A DNA stretch of 64,000 nt from Annona cherimola (GCA_030490835.1 CM059975.1:14079579-14143578), one strand, 5' to 3'; numbered from the stretch's first letter, positions 21,258 to 32,999 are shown. Numbers and translations: made by a program. The notes: generated by a model not told the origin, from the sequence alone.

Positions 21258-24200
21258 ATGGCTCTCTTAGCCTGGAATTATCGTGGGCTTGGGAACCCAC
21301 GTGCAATTCGATGCCTCCTCGACTTGGTTAGGAAACAAGATTCCATTCTAATCTTCCTCAGTGAAACGAAACGCTCAGCAAAGGAAATGGAGGGGATTAG
21401 ATGGAAACTAAATTTTGATTGCTGTTTTGCGGTGGAATCGGTTGCAAGAAGTGGCAGTTTAGCTCTCCTATGGAATAATGCTCATCCAGCAACCATTCTG
21501 TGCTTCTCTGTTCACCACATCCACGCAGATTTTTTAGGATGGCCTTTCACAGGCTTTTACGGTCATCCAGAAACACACGATCAGTATCAAAGTTGGCATA
21601 TTTTGGAGCAACTAAAGGGCGGGCCAAGCATACCGTGGTTAGTCATGGGGGATTTTAACGAAGTTATGGGACCCATAGAATATCTTAGTCAGAGGATGCG
21701 CTCTCAGGCACAGATGGATCTATTTTGTAATACCTTAGACAGTTGCAACTTAATGGACTTAGGATATGTCGGCCAGCCTATGACTTGGAGAAACAATCGA
21801 AGGGGACCCCAACGTGTGGAAGCCCGATTGGACAGGGGGCTAGCGACGCCAAACTAGGTATCACTCTATCCTTTGGCCAAACTTCTCCATTGTGGCCACA
21901 TCGAACCATAGCCCCATATTGACCTCCTAAAGAATTTCGATATGAACTTTTCTGAGCAAGAGACGAGGAAACACGTTGCAATGTAAACCAAATTTGGGGC
22001 TCGGCACCCACCACAGACTTGGCCCCTACTGATCTCCTGGGCTGGAAGATCAAGGCATGTAGTAAAGCATTAACCAGGTGGAATAGGACGAGGAGGGGAT
22101 ATTTACAACAGGCGATTGATCGGAATCAGATGGCACTTGAATCCCTTATGATCCAGAGCCCCACTGACCAGGGGGATGAGGCTATACAGAGGACAAAATT
22201 CAAAATTAATCTCTTACTTCATGATGAGGAACAATTATGGCGACAACGTGCAAAAACACATGGGCTACATGCAGGAGATAAAAACACTAGCTTTTTCCAT
22301 CACCTGGCTTCTAACCGAAAGCGGTCTAACTCCATTGAGACGCTACGAGACCAAAATGGGCAGTGAGTTCATGATCAAGAGCAATTGTAGGACTTAGCAA
22401 TGGAACATTTTCAGATGGTATTCTCTTCCTCGGGGCCCTCGTACGCTTCCTGGGTTCAAAGTTTGATTTCTTGGAGAATATCTGTTCAGCAAAGACATAA
22501 TCTCACAAAGCCTATGGTTTTTGCAGAAGTGGCAAATGCAGTGAAAGCGATGAGCCCCATAAAAGCCCTTGGACTGGATGGGATGTCCGACGGGTTCTTC
22601 CAGAAATATTGGAATACGGTGGGTCAAGAGGTCTTTCTTTGGTGCAAAATGTTCATGGAGGAGACGAACCCCGCACATCAAGCTATGCAACTTCGGTCTG
22701 TGAACTCCACCACACTGCTTCTGATCCCAAAAAAGGCTGGTGCCCAAATTTTGTATCACTTTCACCCCATCAGTTTCTATAATGTGGCATATAAGATTTT
22801 GGCTAAGGTCCTGGCGAACAGGCTCAAGTTGTGTCTTCATGATGTCATCAGTGAGCAACAAAGTGTTTTTGTCCCGAGTCAGCTTATCACTGATAATATG
22901 CTGATGGGCTATGAAGCCATTCATTATCTTCTACAGAGGCAGGGATGAAAAAGGAAGGAAATGGCTATAAAGCTGGATATGTCCAAGGCGTATGATCGGG
23001 TCGAGTGAATTTTCCTTCGACAGATCATGAAAGCGATGAACTTCAGTCCGGGCTGGATTAACTGAATCATAAGTTATGTAACCTCTATGACGTACCGGGT
23101 GAACATCAATGGGTTCAAAACAAGATAATTCTAACCTCAGAGGGGCTTAAGGCAAGGGGACCCACTATCCTCTTATCTATTTATATTGTGCGCTGAGGGG
23201 CTTTCTGCTCTGATCACCAATGTGGCTGCTCGCTATTGTATTCTGGCATCAAAATCAACCCTCAGGGGCCGATCCTCACTCACTTACTGTTCGCGGACGA
23301 TGCTATTATCTTTCTGCTGGCTTCGGCTCTGGATGTCAGCAACTTCATGGCTCTCCTCCGCCAATACTCGGAGTCATTTGGGCAGGTTGTAAATGTTGAC
23401 AAGACATCTATTTTCTTTAGCTCCAACACCGACATTGGTACTCGGGGGGAGATTAATTCTCTTTTAGGATCTATGGGCCATGAGCTTCTGAACTATCTTG
23501 GTCTCGCTGCATGGTTGGGGAGGACAAAAGGGAATATGTTTAAGGGCTTGAAAGAGCGGGTGTGGAGGAAAGTTCAAAGATTGAATGTAGGTTACTCTCT
23601 TGGGGTGGTAAAAAGATCTTGATAAAGGCGGTTGCACTAGCGATCCCGACATATACGATGAACATCTTCCTCCTACCAAAATCCTTTTGTTATGAACTCA
23701 ATAGGATGCTAAGCAAGTTTTGGTGGGGCGAATAAGGCGGCAAACACAAAATGAGCTAGGTGGCATGGAAAGCAATGTGCAAAACAAAATTTTTGGGTGG
23801 GCTTGGCTTTAGGGATCTAAATACATTTAATTATGCTCTCCTTGCAAAATAAGCCTGACAGCTAACTACTTTCACCAACTCCTTGTGCTATGAGGTTCTT
23901 AAAGCCAGATATTTCCCGAATGAGGACATTTTGAGCTGTCATGCAAAACCTTCTGACTCATACACCTGGAGGAGCATCTTGAAGGCAAGAGATGCGATTC
24001 GTTTTGGATGCAAGTGGCGGATTGGCAACGGGAAACGGGTTCAATTCTTTAAGGATGAGTAGCTGGACACTATGGTCACAAAGGCGGGGCCTCTTCCGTT
24101 ATCAATCCTGGACAACGTCAATGTGTGTCATTTTATCAACGAGGCCTCATGCTCATGAATTAAGGATCACATTGTGGCGGGCTGCGGGGGACGAGGGGTG

Positions 24201-25283
24201 GCAAGTAATCAATCACACTCCCCTTCCCCAATCCACACAAGAGGATAAGATTTTTTGAAAGTATGAACCTCACGGTGTCTACACTATCAAGTCAGCTTAC
24301 AAAGTGCTTAGCTCAGGACATTATTGCTCCCCTCAATCCTCTATCTATAAGGCAATTTGGCGGACTAAGCTTCCTAGAAAAGTCCTCATTTTTGGGTGGA
24401 GGCTATTCAAGAATGGACTCCCGACTCTTCAGAACTTGCGGAGCAGGGGCATTGATGTCGATCCATTGTGTCTTTTTTGTAGGTCAGGTTTTGAGGATAC
24501 CAACTATTTATTCTCAGAGTGTGACCTTACTAGGGGGATCTGCCTGAGGCCGCAAGACGCATCTCTTCTTCGGCCACTATTCAGGACAGTATTACTTCCT
24601 GAGCACCGTGTTATAGGTCTAACGACCTCGCCTTTTTCATTCTATGCTTTTGGAGGATTTGGTTCTTGTGAAATGCATTAAGGGCTTAAGGGACTCAACC
24701 GGATTTCTCCAAAACTTTTGAATGGCGCGAGGATTATCTGGAGCAACACCGCAGGGAAATTTCCTTCATCCAGGGGGGCGCGATTGATCGACCACTTGTC
24801 CCCAGATGGACCAAACCACCGGACGGAACTTTTAAAATAAATATGGATGCCCGAAAACTTCATCAGAATTCATCTATGGGCTTTGCTGCTGTCATCCGGG
24901 ATTCTAAGGGTTACTTCATTGCTGCAAAAGGATGGCGACAGAGTGGCTCAATGGAGCCTCTGCTCATAGAGGCACATGCTTTTCTCTTAGAAGCAAAATG
25001 GGGACTTGAGCTCAACCTGGCAAAAGTCCAAATTGAATCAGATTCGCTCCTCCTTGTCAACTTCCTATTTATGGATTGCCTCATTTCCTCTCTTGTCGGT
25101 TTGGTGATTGACGAGATCAAGTCTATTCTTTCATCTTCTAACCATGTCACTGCTCATCATGTTCTAAGGCAAAGGAATGTTGTTGCACATGCCTTAGCTG
25201 ACTTTATTTCTGTTTCTTTTGTAGATCAACAGGTTTGGTGGAGTAATCCCCCCAAGTTATACAGGAAAAATTTGTATAGATAA
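21258..25283 (+). pseudogene. LINE-A ORF2 (endonuclease, reverse transcriptase, RNase H)
   Basis: Starts MALLAWNYRGLGNP, the usual opening of the plant LINE apurinic-type endonuclease, followed by FLSETKR and WLVMGDFNEV. The reverse transcriptase follows with KLDMSKAYDRVE (about 22970) and [10 protein letters not shown] (about 23290), then the zf-RVT block YKAIWRTKLPRKVLIFGWRL (about 24345) with CLFCRSGFED. The RNase H (24843-25283) shows D in MDARK, E in EAHAFLLEA, D in IESDSL and D in HALAD. Stops and frameshifts break the reading frame in more than five places, including a TGA after AYDRVE. The RNase H part alone is still open for 146 codons. Confidence 0.85.
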
Positions 25284-25380
25284 TTTTTTGGCAATGAAGT
25301 GCTCGGATCATTCTATCCTATCTCCCTTTCAGATTGCTAGGGAATTGGGATAGGGTGTTTCCTTTTCATCAAAAAAAAAA

Positions 25381-25390
25381 TTGAATACTT
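25381..25390. repeat. Right target-site duplication of LINE-A
   Basis: The 10-mer ttgaatactt repeats 19365-19374 and marks the re-entry into the interrupted ARID gene. Confidence 0.85.
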
Positions 25391-26200
25391 TCGATCATTG
25401 GCTGTAGAAAATTTCCATGGAGCTTGTATCGGGGGATGAGTCGGCGGCGGGGCTGGAATTGGTGATCAAGGGACTCTTGTGCAAGGCTGGGATTTGGGAG
25501 GAGCCGGGAAAAGATGAGGTGTTTATGCGGGGAGGGAGCAAGGGCGAGGGTGGGGAAAGAGGGCCGATGCTTAGAGCCTGACCGTGCTCGGATACGAATG
25601 ATGCGTTGATGACCATGGGAGTCAGATGGGGTAGTGGATGACATCGATGGGCTAGCAAGTAGGGGACAGTTGGTCTGAGGATTGGGTTTCAATATGAATG
25701 AACTTCTGGCATTACCGTCGGAAAACGAGGATGTTAGCAATTACTTGAGTATCTGGCTGGCAAGTGAAGCTCAAGAATTTTCCAAACTGTGTTCAGCAGG
25801 GAGTGAGTGAGACTCTGGCAACAACGATGGAAGGACATGGGCATGGAGTTTGGAGTTCGAGTTTAGCCGTTGCTGCTCCATTGAGTGGGGGTCGATAGCT
25901 TTCGGCAGCTAGATGTGGAGAGAAATGTGGTTGGAGGAAGTGTGCCTGTGGTGGGCGAGAGTGAAATCACATCCACAACAGCAAAAGGTAATGTTTATGA
26001 GGAGCATGACGACAATGATGAAGTGTTAGTGTTGGGCTTGCGTTTTGTGTGTGTGGAATTCATTTCATTAAAAAGGAAGAGGGAGAGAGAATGTCTTATG
26101 CGAATGCTGGATTAGAATGTTGGTCGACGAGTATGTGCTGATGGTGCTAGGAAATCCTTCACTAGCGAAGCTGCCACCAATCTATAGCACAAGAGAGGGC
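25391..26200 (+). pseudogene. ARID-domain protein pseudogene, 3' part
   Basis: Joining the sequence before LINE-A to that after one target copy gives the block KYLNTFDHWL, the expected last helix of an ARID domain. A TAG at 25406-25408 follows immediately and is probably a nonsense change. The frame then runs through SGDESAAGLELVIKGLLCKAG to a TGA at about 25579. Later frames give ENEDVSNYLSIWLASEAQEF and, near 26060, SLKRKRERECLMRMLD, a basic block like that before the C-terminal region of plant ARID2-like proteins. Shifts between these pieces show that the whole gene decayed. The 3' limit is uncertain. Confidence 0.7.
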
Positions 26201-27506
26201 AATTTGGGTATTTTCAAAAAATAACGGTGATATTTTCCCTTCGAGTGAAACTTAGCTGATAAAAGGTACAATATGGACAAAATGCAGGGGGTACGGAGAG
26301 AATTATTAAAATATTTTGAATATGAAAGAAATAACAGACAAATGTTGTGTGTGTTAAAGAAATTATTGAATATCGTGGGTACAAAAAAAATAATGGATAA
26401 ATATTGTGGGTATTAGAGGAATTTATACTTTATTTTATTTTTGAAATGAAGGCATAAGTACACGCAGATTTTTGAAAATCAACATGTAAGTTAGTATGTT
26501 AATTCATGCCTTTTATGTTGATTTTCAAAAAATAAAATAAAATATAACATAAATTTGTAAAAAATATAAATTTCGCATAAAGAAGATCTAAAAGTTGTGA
26601 GCACATTATGTAGTTGGTACTTGGTACACAATCTTGGCCTCGGTGCCAATGGTCTAGGGTTTAAACTTTGACCTCGGAGGAGCATTTCATCTCCTACTAG
26701 CTTAGATCGGTGTCTCTAGCATATTCAAATATGGATATTATCCATCGAGCAAAAAATTGGTTGGGGTGGTTAACTGAATTATAAAAAAGAGACCTTGCAA
26801 GGTAAATTTCCCATTGTAACAATAAAAACAAAAGCCTGTGAATCTATTAAAAGATTTTAAAGAAACATTATTTCAGCTTCTTGTGTGGGGCAATAGGTGC
26901 AGCCGTATAACATCGGCCCACCCACAAAATGACGGACTTCATGGATCTGCAGTGAAAAACAGGGATCCTGACTAGGGGCCACTTAATGGGCAGGTGGCCT
27001 AACACATACCCGTTTGCCGTTAAATCACTGTTGCTGATATTTAAATATCGCGCCATTCATCAACTGAATTCTCAAATAATGTTTTATAAAAGTGGGTATC
27101 GTTGCTTTTGCAAAACATGATAAATGTTTCTATTTTGATTTAATAATATCACAAATTCACTGCTTTGATGTGAATCGGGTTATTTATTTTGTCAGAAGTC
27201 CCTTACACATCAACAAATAATATAATACTTTTTAGATCAAACTAAACTCTCAAACGAAGTCATAAGCATTAATTTCTCGTTGTGACTTAGGGATAAAGAT
27301 CCAGGTCAGGACCATCAATGGAAAGAATGGTATGTGACGTAAATGTATTTTTGTTTGTTGGGAATAAAAAAAGTTGTATTTTATTTAAAATTTTGTATAA
27401 AAATTAAAAATAAGAAAAGTAAGTAATTATTTTTCTGTTGTGAAAAAGTGTTTTTCGGATCTCATTCTCATCTTCTAACTTAGATCTGACTTGCAAACAG
27501 GCAGTG
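26201..27506. other. Intergenic DNA with a 17-bp perfect hairpin
   Basis: About 26220-26430 has short degenerate repeats of aaataatggataaatattg type. A perfect inverted repeat lies at 26469-26485 (tttttgaaaatcaacat) and 26515-26531. About 26625-26760 (ggcctcggtgccaatggtc) may be SINE-like but lacks convincing pol III boxes. No gene was found. Confidence 0.4.
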
Positions 27507-27680
27507 GAGGATGAATTTTAATCTTTTCAAACCGGTCGGAAACGCAGACGTCTGATTCAGATGCTGGGAGCAAGGAAAACCAGGACCGTTGGATGAAAAC
27601 TCGAAGTCACAGCTGACAGGGACGCATTGAATGCTCGGAAAAATAACAGGCAGACCCTGTCAGTAACTGTCATTTACAGA

Positions 27681-27971
27681 GGGTGCGTTTGGTTGGAGGT
27701 AAAATTTTTTGATGAAAACTTTTCAAAGTAGAAGTTGTCAAGTTGATAGAAAATGATGTGATATGATAGAGGTAATAATAAGGTGTAAAAAGAATAAAGT
27801 TAAAATAGATAGGGTAGTTGTATGGGTATTTGTGTGGAAATGATTGAAAAGTAGGGCTGTTTATATAGGAAAATGTGAAAAAATAATTAAAAATAAGATA
27901 TTTATGGGGAGTGAAAAATTTTTGATTGAAAAGTTTTTATTGACATGTTTTGTGTGTAACCAAACACACCC
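27681..27971 (+). mobile_element. Tourist-like MITE inside the left arm, TSD AGA
   Basis: This 291-bp element starts gggtgcgtttggttgg and ends taaccaaacacaccc, with AGA on both sides (27678-27680 and 27972-27974). The uninterrupted right arm of the surrounding structure, read in reverse, has catttacagaatc with AGA once, so the 3-bp duplication is confirmed by an empty site. The body matches 13455-13745. Confidence 0.85.
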
Positions 27972-28019
27972 AGAATCGATTCAAACCTAGCTTTTCTCTC
28001 TCCTACAGAGTCACTCCCA

Positions 28020-28440
28020 TGAACACGCCCCCATCCGCCTCTCTATTTCTATTTCTCCCTTCTCCCTTCTCGTCCTTCTCCCGCCTCGACCAAACCCTAA
28101 GAAACCTCTATCCAAATGCAATGGATTCCTCTCTACCCCGCCCTTGCCCTTGCCTGTCTCTGGATTCTCCCACTCCTGCCGTTGTAGCAAGAGTTGATCC
28201 GACGCACCGTCGCCCTACAACAATTTAAAATTCGACCCCCTTTGGGTTCTCCGCAGGATGCGGCACGGAGCAAGATTAGGTGGTGGAGGTACTATTTCGC
28301 CTCCAACCGGGGCTGGCCCAAGGGTGAGGATGCTACTTACGTGGCCATTGGTGATGGGGAGGTATGAGAAGTGAAGGCGGAGATTGGGACTGGGAGCGAT
28401 GGGGATGATCAGAGAGGATTGTCGCTATTTTGTAGGTAGT
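28020..28440 (+). pseudogene. Unidentified gene fragment inside the Pack-MULE-like structure
   Basis: Two coding-like frames overlap here. One (from about 28020 to 28227) gives a proline and serine rich N-terminus, with MDSSLPRPCPCLSLDS at about 28120. The other (28188-28367) gives 59 residues including the blocks IRRTVALQQFKIRPP, SKIRWWRYYFASNRGWP and EDATYVAIGDGE. This composition is that of a real soluble protein rather than chance translation. I do not recognise the family. A frameshift or a lost intron separates the two frames. It is probably an acquired exon, not a functional gene. Confidence 0.45.
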
Positions 28441-29208
28441 TGTGAATGGTACTGCAGAATTTGCACTGGGCTTGGGTGTTTTGTTAAGCTGGATGCGAGC
28501 TTCTAAATGTTGCTTGGATTTATTTCAATTGTATGGATTGCAACCGGGAAAGTTTAAATCTTGCCACTAAGAGTCTTTAATGGTGTGGGTGGAATGCACT
28601 CTGCAAACTACAACAAAGGAAGTGTGGGTGTTGCCGGGGAAATGCACTTCTATGCTGCTAAGTTTAATTTGAATTGAATGAATTGCATTCCATTGTTCCT
28701 AAGCACCCAAATTCATCCCAACCATTGAATGTGGTTTTAAGGCTAAATTGTTGCATTTAGTTTGTTTATCCAAAAATCAAGAACGGAGAGAGAAGTCAAA
28801 TAAATGTTTCGGTTGATTCCAAGTCATCAAAGAAGTCAACGTAATATCAAAGAAATTGAGTTGTTTTTTCGTGTCAATAAAGTATTCAAGGTTAAGAAGA
28901 GAATATGAGAAAAAGAAAGACAGACCCCTTTGGCTTAGTATTTCTGCTACCATTTTCTTCTACACAAGCAGCTGAGGAGAAATTTTGCAGCGACTCAGCA
29001 GAGGAGCCCTTTGGACGGATTCTGTAAATGATATATTCTAATTGGGGACTGCTTGTAAATTTTCTGAGCATTAAATGTGTCCCAGTCAGCTGCGAGTTTT
29101 CATTCAACGACCAGCATTTTCCTTGCTCCTTGCGTCCGAAATGGATAGCGGGTGGTCGGAAACACAAGGAGTTTTCAACCGGTTTGAAAAGGTCAAAATT
29201 CGCAGAGG

Positions 29209-30796
29209 ACAAAGTAAAATATAAAATGTTAAATCCTTTTTAAAAAACTACAAGAGTAATGTTAGATGAGAAGGATAAAATATGAATAAACATAGTATCT
29301 ATGTGAGAACTTTGAATGTAAAAGTAATAATAAAAAGTTATGTGAATAAATTGTAAAATTATTTTTTAAAAGTGCGTAAGCAAGGTGGAAAAATGAAATT
29401 TCTCACCCCCTCCGTTTGCAAAAGGACTTGAGAAGCTTGTTAGTATTTAAATCCAGATGTTAAAGATCACATAAACAACAAATGCAAACACAAGGGAACC
29501 AAGATTGGAGAATGGAATGGACTTGACACAACAGAAATGAGAATACAAAACAATAAATAAGGTAGTTGTATGTAAGGTTATAAGTAAATGATTGGAAAGA
29601 TGATATGATCCATGACAAGAAAGTTACATTAAAATGATTTCAGGTGTTAACTATGATCAGTTCAAGCTTTTCATAATAATGGTATTAGAGTTTGACAACC
29701 ATGAGTTCGACTCTTGAAATGGGCATCGTAAAGACTAAATTAAAATTATTAGTAAGCTAAGTCATTCAATTAAAGGTGAAGGAGCCAACCTATAAGTTAG
29801 ATTAAAATTATTAGTAAGTAAGTGAAGCTAACACAAAGGTGAAAAAATGTTATCATTGAGCTAATGTTGTTAGAATTGAACACTATCATGGAAAAAGGGC
29901 TATCATTGGCCTAATGATGCTAAAGTATGCCGCCGCGGATGTTAACACTTAAAGGAGTGTGCAATAATATGACCCATGACCAAGAAAATTATATTAAAAG
30001 AATTTGTGATAATAATTGTTTTGATTATCTCGAGCTTTTCATAATAAAAGATTAAAAATAATTGTAAAAAATAAAATAAATCAGTATTTATGACACCGTC
30101 TAGTGAGAGCAGTAGCAAGAAAAGCAAACATTATATATTTTCCTAACATTTTTTAAGAAATAATTTGACATTTTACTTACTCTTTTTTGTCATTTTTACC
30201 TTTATATTTTAATCATTTTATCTCACAACTATCTTATTTATCCATAGGCTACTCCTGCTGGCTACCCACCTTACCAATTCATCCCTACTTTTGCCGTTTC
30301 GCATTCGCATCCTCCCATTTTCATGTCCTCTTAGCGAGAACCAAGAAAACAGGGCTGGCCATGATAAAGAGCGTTTTAGAAGTGATAGTGCTTCTCGTGA
30401 ATATTCCTCCGTTGCCATGGGAGATGACTAACAGCCAGCAAAGCATCTGAATTTTCGTCCGTCCTACCTCGGACGGTCTCCATCAATCTACGCGGAGGGG
30501 ATTGCTTTGGGACAAAGGAATGCAGGGAGTTATTTGCAAAATAAACTACCTAATGGAGACTTAATTCACGAGTAATGGAGACTTAAAAATGCAAAATAAC
30601 CCTTTGTTTAACAAAAATTAGGAGTTGGCTGCACAAACGCAACGGCTGCAGCAGCCTTTTTACTCCACGGGCATGGACGGCAGCTTCCATTATTATTATT
30701 ATTTTTTTGATCGAGCAGCTTCTACTGGTTTTTACTTTGAAAAAGTATTCATAACCGGAAAGGAAGCATCCGTGAAATTTTTCTGTCACGCCCAAC
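29209..30796. other. Intergenic DNA with a degenerate direct repeat
   Basis: About 29600-29680 and 29960-30050 share tgacaagaaagttacatta-type and agttcaagcttttcataata words (second copy: ctcgagcttttcataata), a degenerate direct repeat with a period near 365 bp. A gagttcgactcttg word at about 29710 resembles a pol III B box, but no A box is placed to suit it. No gene was found. Confidence 0.4.
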
Positions 30797-31238
30797 GACT
30801 GGACAACGGAAATAGAAACTCACGATCGTTCTTTGTTAAAATCACGGAATTACTGTTTGGCTTACCTCCAGTCCATAATGCGAAGCCAAGAGGCAAAAGA
30901 GTCTCTGCCACTCGCTGGCATCTTGAACTTGAAATATCTAAAGATATTTTGATTTCTTTATTTTTTTTTTTTGAAAAAAAAAAAAAATTACATGATGCCA
31001 ATTACCGCAGGCTACTTGTCATTGTCATCCATGAAATCCTGACTGGACAACGGAAATAGAAACTCATGATCGTTCTCTGTCAAAATGACGGATTTATTTG
31101 TTTGCCTTATCTCCGGTCCATAATGCAAAAACGTCTCCACCAGTCGCTGGTATCTTGAACTTGAAATATGTACAGATATTTTTGATTTCTTTATTTTTTT
31201 AAAAGTATATATTATATGATACCACAGGCTACTTGTCC
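30797..31238. repeat. Tandem duplication, period about 244 bp
   Basis: Copy 1 (30797-31020) and copy 2 (31041-31238) both start gactggacaacggaaataga. They share gatcgttct-tgt, gtccataatgc and cttgaacttgaaatat, and end caggctacttgtc. Copy 1 has an A/T-run insertion near 30958-30987. The 144-residue frame over copy 1 does not persist in copy 2, so it is not coding. Confidence 0.75.
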
Positions 31239-31522
31239 GTGTTAGACGGAAGTAAAGGCTGACTATATGTATTTTGCAAGGTATTTGGCGGGACTACTTC
31301 ATCTATTTTTTTATTTTTTGAAATTTTTTTGCACAATTATTAATCGAAGTGAATTTAGCATGTATATCAATTTTTATAATTTTTAGAAATTTGTAAATTT
31401 TTTTTGAATTTTTAAAAATTAGTGACTTGTTTAGTAATTTAAAATTTTCAAAAAATAAAAAAATTAGTGTATGCGTGCGGGTGCATTAAGCCTTGCATCC
31501 AGTATTTGACATATTTATTTAT
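31239..31522. mobile_element. Degenerate foldback MITE of the 31523 family
   Basis: The body from tatttttttattttttgaaa through attaatcgaagtgaatttag to attagtgtatgc, then gggtgcatt, repeats the word order of the complete element directly downstream. The outer ends have eroded, so limits are approximate. Confidence 0.5.
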
Positions 31523-31870
31523 GGAAGGTGATTTAATACACCCGGGTGTATTTAAACTATTTTTATTAATTTTTAAAATTATTTTGTATAATTGTTAATC
31601 TAATTGTATTAAACACGTATATCAAGTTTTACCATTTTTTTATTTTTTAGATTTTTTAAAAATTAGTGGCATTTGTCATAATTTAAAATTACTAAAATGT
31701 CACTGATTTTAAAAATTCAAAAAATCTACAAATATAAAAAAATAGTAAAACTTAATACACATGTTCAATAAACTTAGATTAATAGTTGTATAAAAAATTT
31801 CTAAAAAATGAATTAGATACACCCTAGTGCACCGAAGCTAAATGAACTTGAGTGTATTAAATCACCTTCC
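31523..31870. mobile_element. Mutator-like foldback MITE with a perfect 9-bp TSD
   Basis: A 348-bp element with left end ggaaggtgatttaatacac and right end gtgtattaaatcaccttcc, a perfect 19-bp terminal inverted repeat. The arms remain complementary almost to the centre. Both sides have the 9-mer tttatttat (31514-31522 and 31871-31879). This is the best-preserved member of the foldback family in the window. Confidence 0.88.
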
Positions 31871-31879
31871 TTTATTTAT

Positions 31880-32055
31880 TTAAATTACTTGGCCACATTA
31901 GACAAAAGAAAAGTTTGTTTACGTATTTTTCTAAGAGGAAAAGTACAACTACATATTTTGTAAGGCCTTTGATGTATTTATTTGTTATTTACTGTGTTAT
32001 TTATCTTGAATGACTAGACAATTAACAGAGAACAACTCCTACCTTCATCTAATTA
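31880..32055. other. Intergenic DNA, nothing recognised
   Basis: AT-rich short interval between two elements; no feature was seen. Confidence 0.3.
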
Positions 32056-32627
32056 GGTGTTCAACTTAGGTTGAGTAAATCCGGTTTGGGATCAATCATA
32101 CATTTACCCTATTTTTAAAAAACACCTACCCTACCTTATTTTATGGCGGGACGGTTCTAACCATACATTGCCCTATTTTTTAAGATCAGACTGGTTCAGG
32201 TTTTGGTTCCAAATCGGTTCTTTAAAATAGTTTTTATATTATGTTTGAAAATTATAATTTTATTACAAGTCTTACTTAAAAATCTAAAATGGAGATGATA
32301 ATAATATAATTTTTGAAATACATTCATTAAATTTACTAAATAATTAATAAATTAAATAATTTTCTATATATTTAAATAATATATTTATATTTTTTACTAT
32401 AAAAGATATTTTTAAAATTTATATAAAATACATATTAGTAATTCGGGTCGGTTTCGAATAATCGAACCTTAAAACCTACTTTACAAAGTTGAATTGGGTA
32501 TTTTTTACTTGGAACCTACTTTATTCTATGGATATAAAATTATGAACCTACATTACCCTTTTTATGATACCCAACAGGTTAACCCGTTGATACATTACCT
32601 AAGTTGTACCCCCTACACCTAACTTTG
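32056..32627 (-). mobile_element. hAT-like non-autonomous element (CGGGTCGG type)
   Basis: The left end taggtgttcaacttaggt and right end acctaagttgtaccccct are imperfect inverted counterparts, and the right part carries ttcgggtcggtttcg and gttaacccgttg words typical of hAT-like MITEs. The central AT-rich part (32220-32410) is the reverse complement of 2062-2260. No coding region or clear 8-bp target duplication was seen. Confidence 0.5.
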
Positions 32628-32999
32628 AGTTCCAGACCTCCTGCGCTATGCGTTATTAACTCACATTAATTACTTGATTATCTAAGTCATGACATATTTG
32701 ACGTATTTATATTTCTTAGTGTTTGGGGAATTTATCATTTTTAATTAGCGTCTAAAAATTAAGAAATAAAAATAAAATTATTATGTTTGCGATTTATTGG
32801 CTTTCCGTAAACAAAATGTTATGATTCGATGCATCAACATGAGATGAAATAAAGTTGAAAATTAAATTATATATAATTAGATTACGTATAAGTGGTTTCA
32901 TGTAACCATATTTATTTTTTATATTCATAAATTATAAGAAATTTACTTCATTAATTGTATTTTATCATCACTTATTTAGCTACCGGATCAAATTCATAC
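32628..32999. other. Intergenic DNA, nothing recognised
   Basis: AT-rich interval with no gene or matched repeat. Confidence 0.3.

Larger units (their letters stand above)
19375..25380 (+). mobile_element. LINE-A: full-length but dead plant L1-type retrotransposon
   Basis: This 6.0-kb element runs from just after the left 10-bp target duplication to a 10-A tail at 25371-25380. The order is a 5' UTR of about 220 bp, ORF1 (DUF4283 plus CCHC zinc knuckle), then ORF2 (endonuclease, reverse transcriptase, zf-RVT, RNase H). Both ORFs carry many stops and frameshifts. It is the same family as LINE-B (35106-41087), with which it shares ORF order and most motif wording. It lies inside an ARID gene in the same orientation. 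Confidence 0.92.
27507..29208. mobile_element. Pack-MULE-like structure with long inverted arms
   Basis: The left arm (27507-27680 and 27972-27980) is the inverted counterpart of the right arm (29017-29208). On the right, read in reverse, the same order appears: gaattttgaccttttcaaac, cggaaac/ttccgac region, gagcaaggaaaa, ttgaatgaaaactcg, cagctgactgggac and catttacagaatc. The arms are about 170-190 bp and enclose a 1-kb centre that carries coding-like sequence (28020-28440). Long inverted arms around gene fragments suggest a Pack-MULE. A Tourist-like MITE interrupts the left arm. No target duplication was identified at the outer ends. Confidence 0.65.

Noticed and set aside
26625..26760. SINE-like segment (ggcctcggtgccaatggtc)
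   Set aside because: The B box is not convincing and there is no repeat partner or tail.
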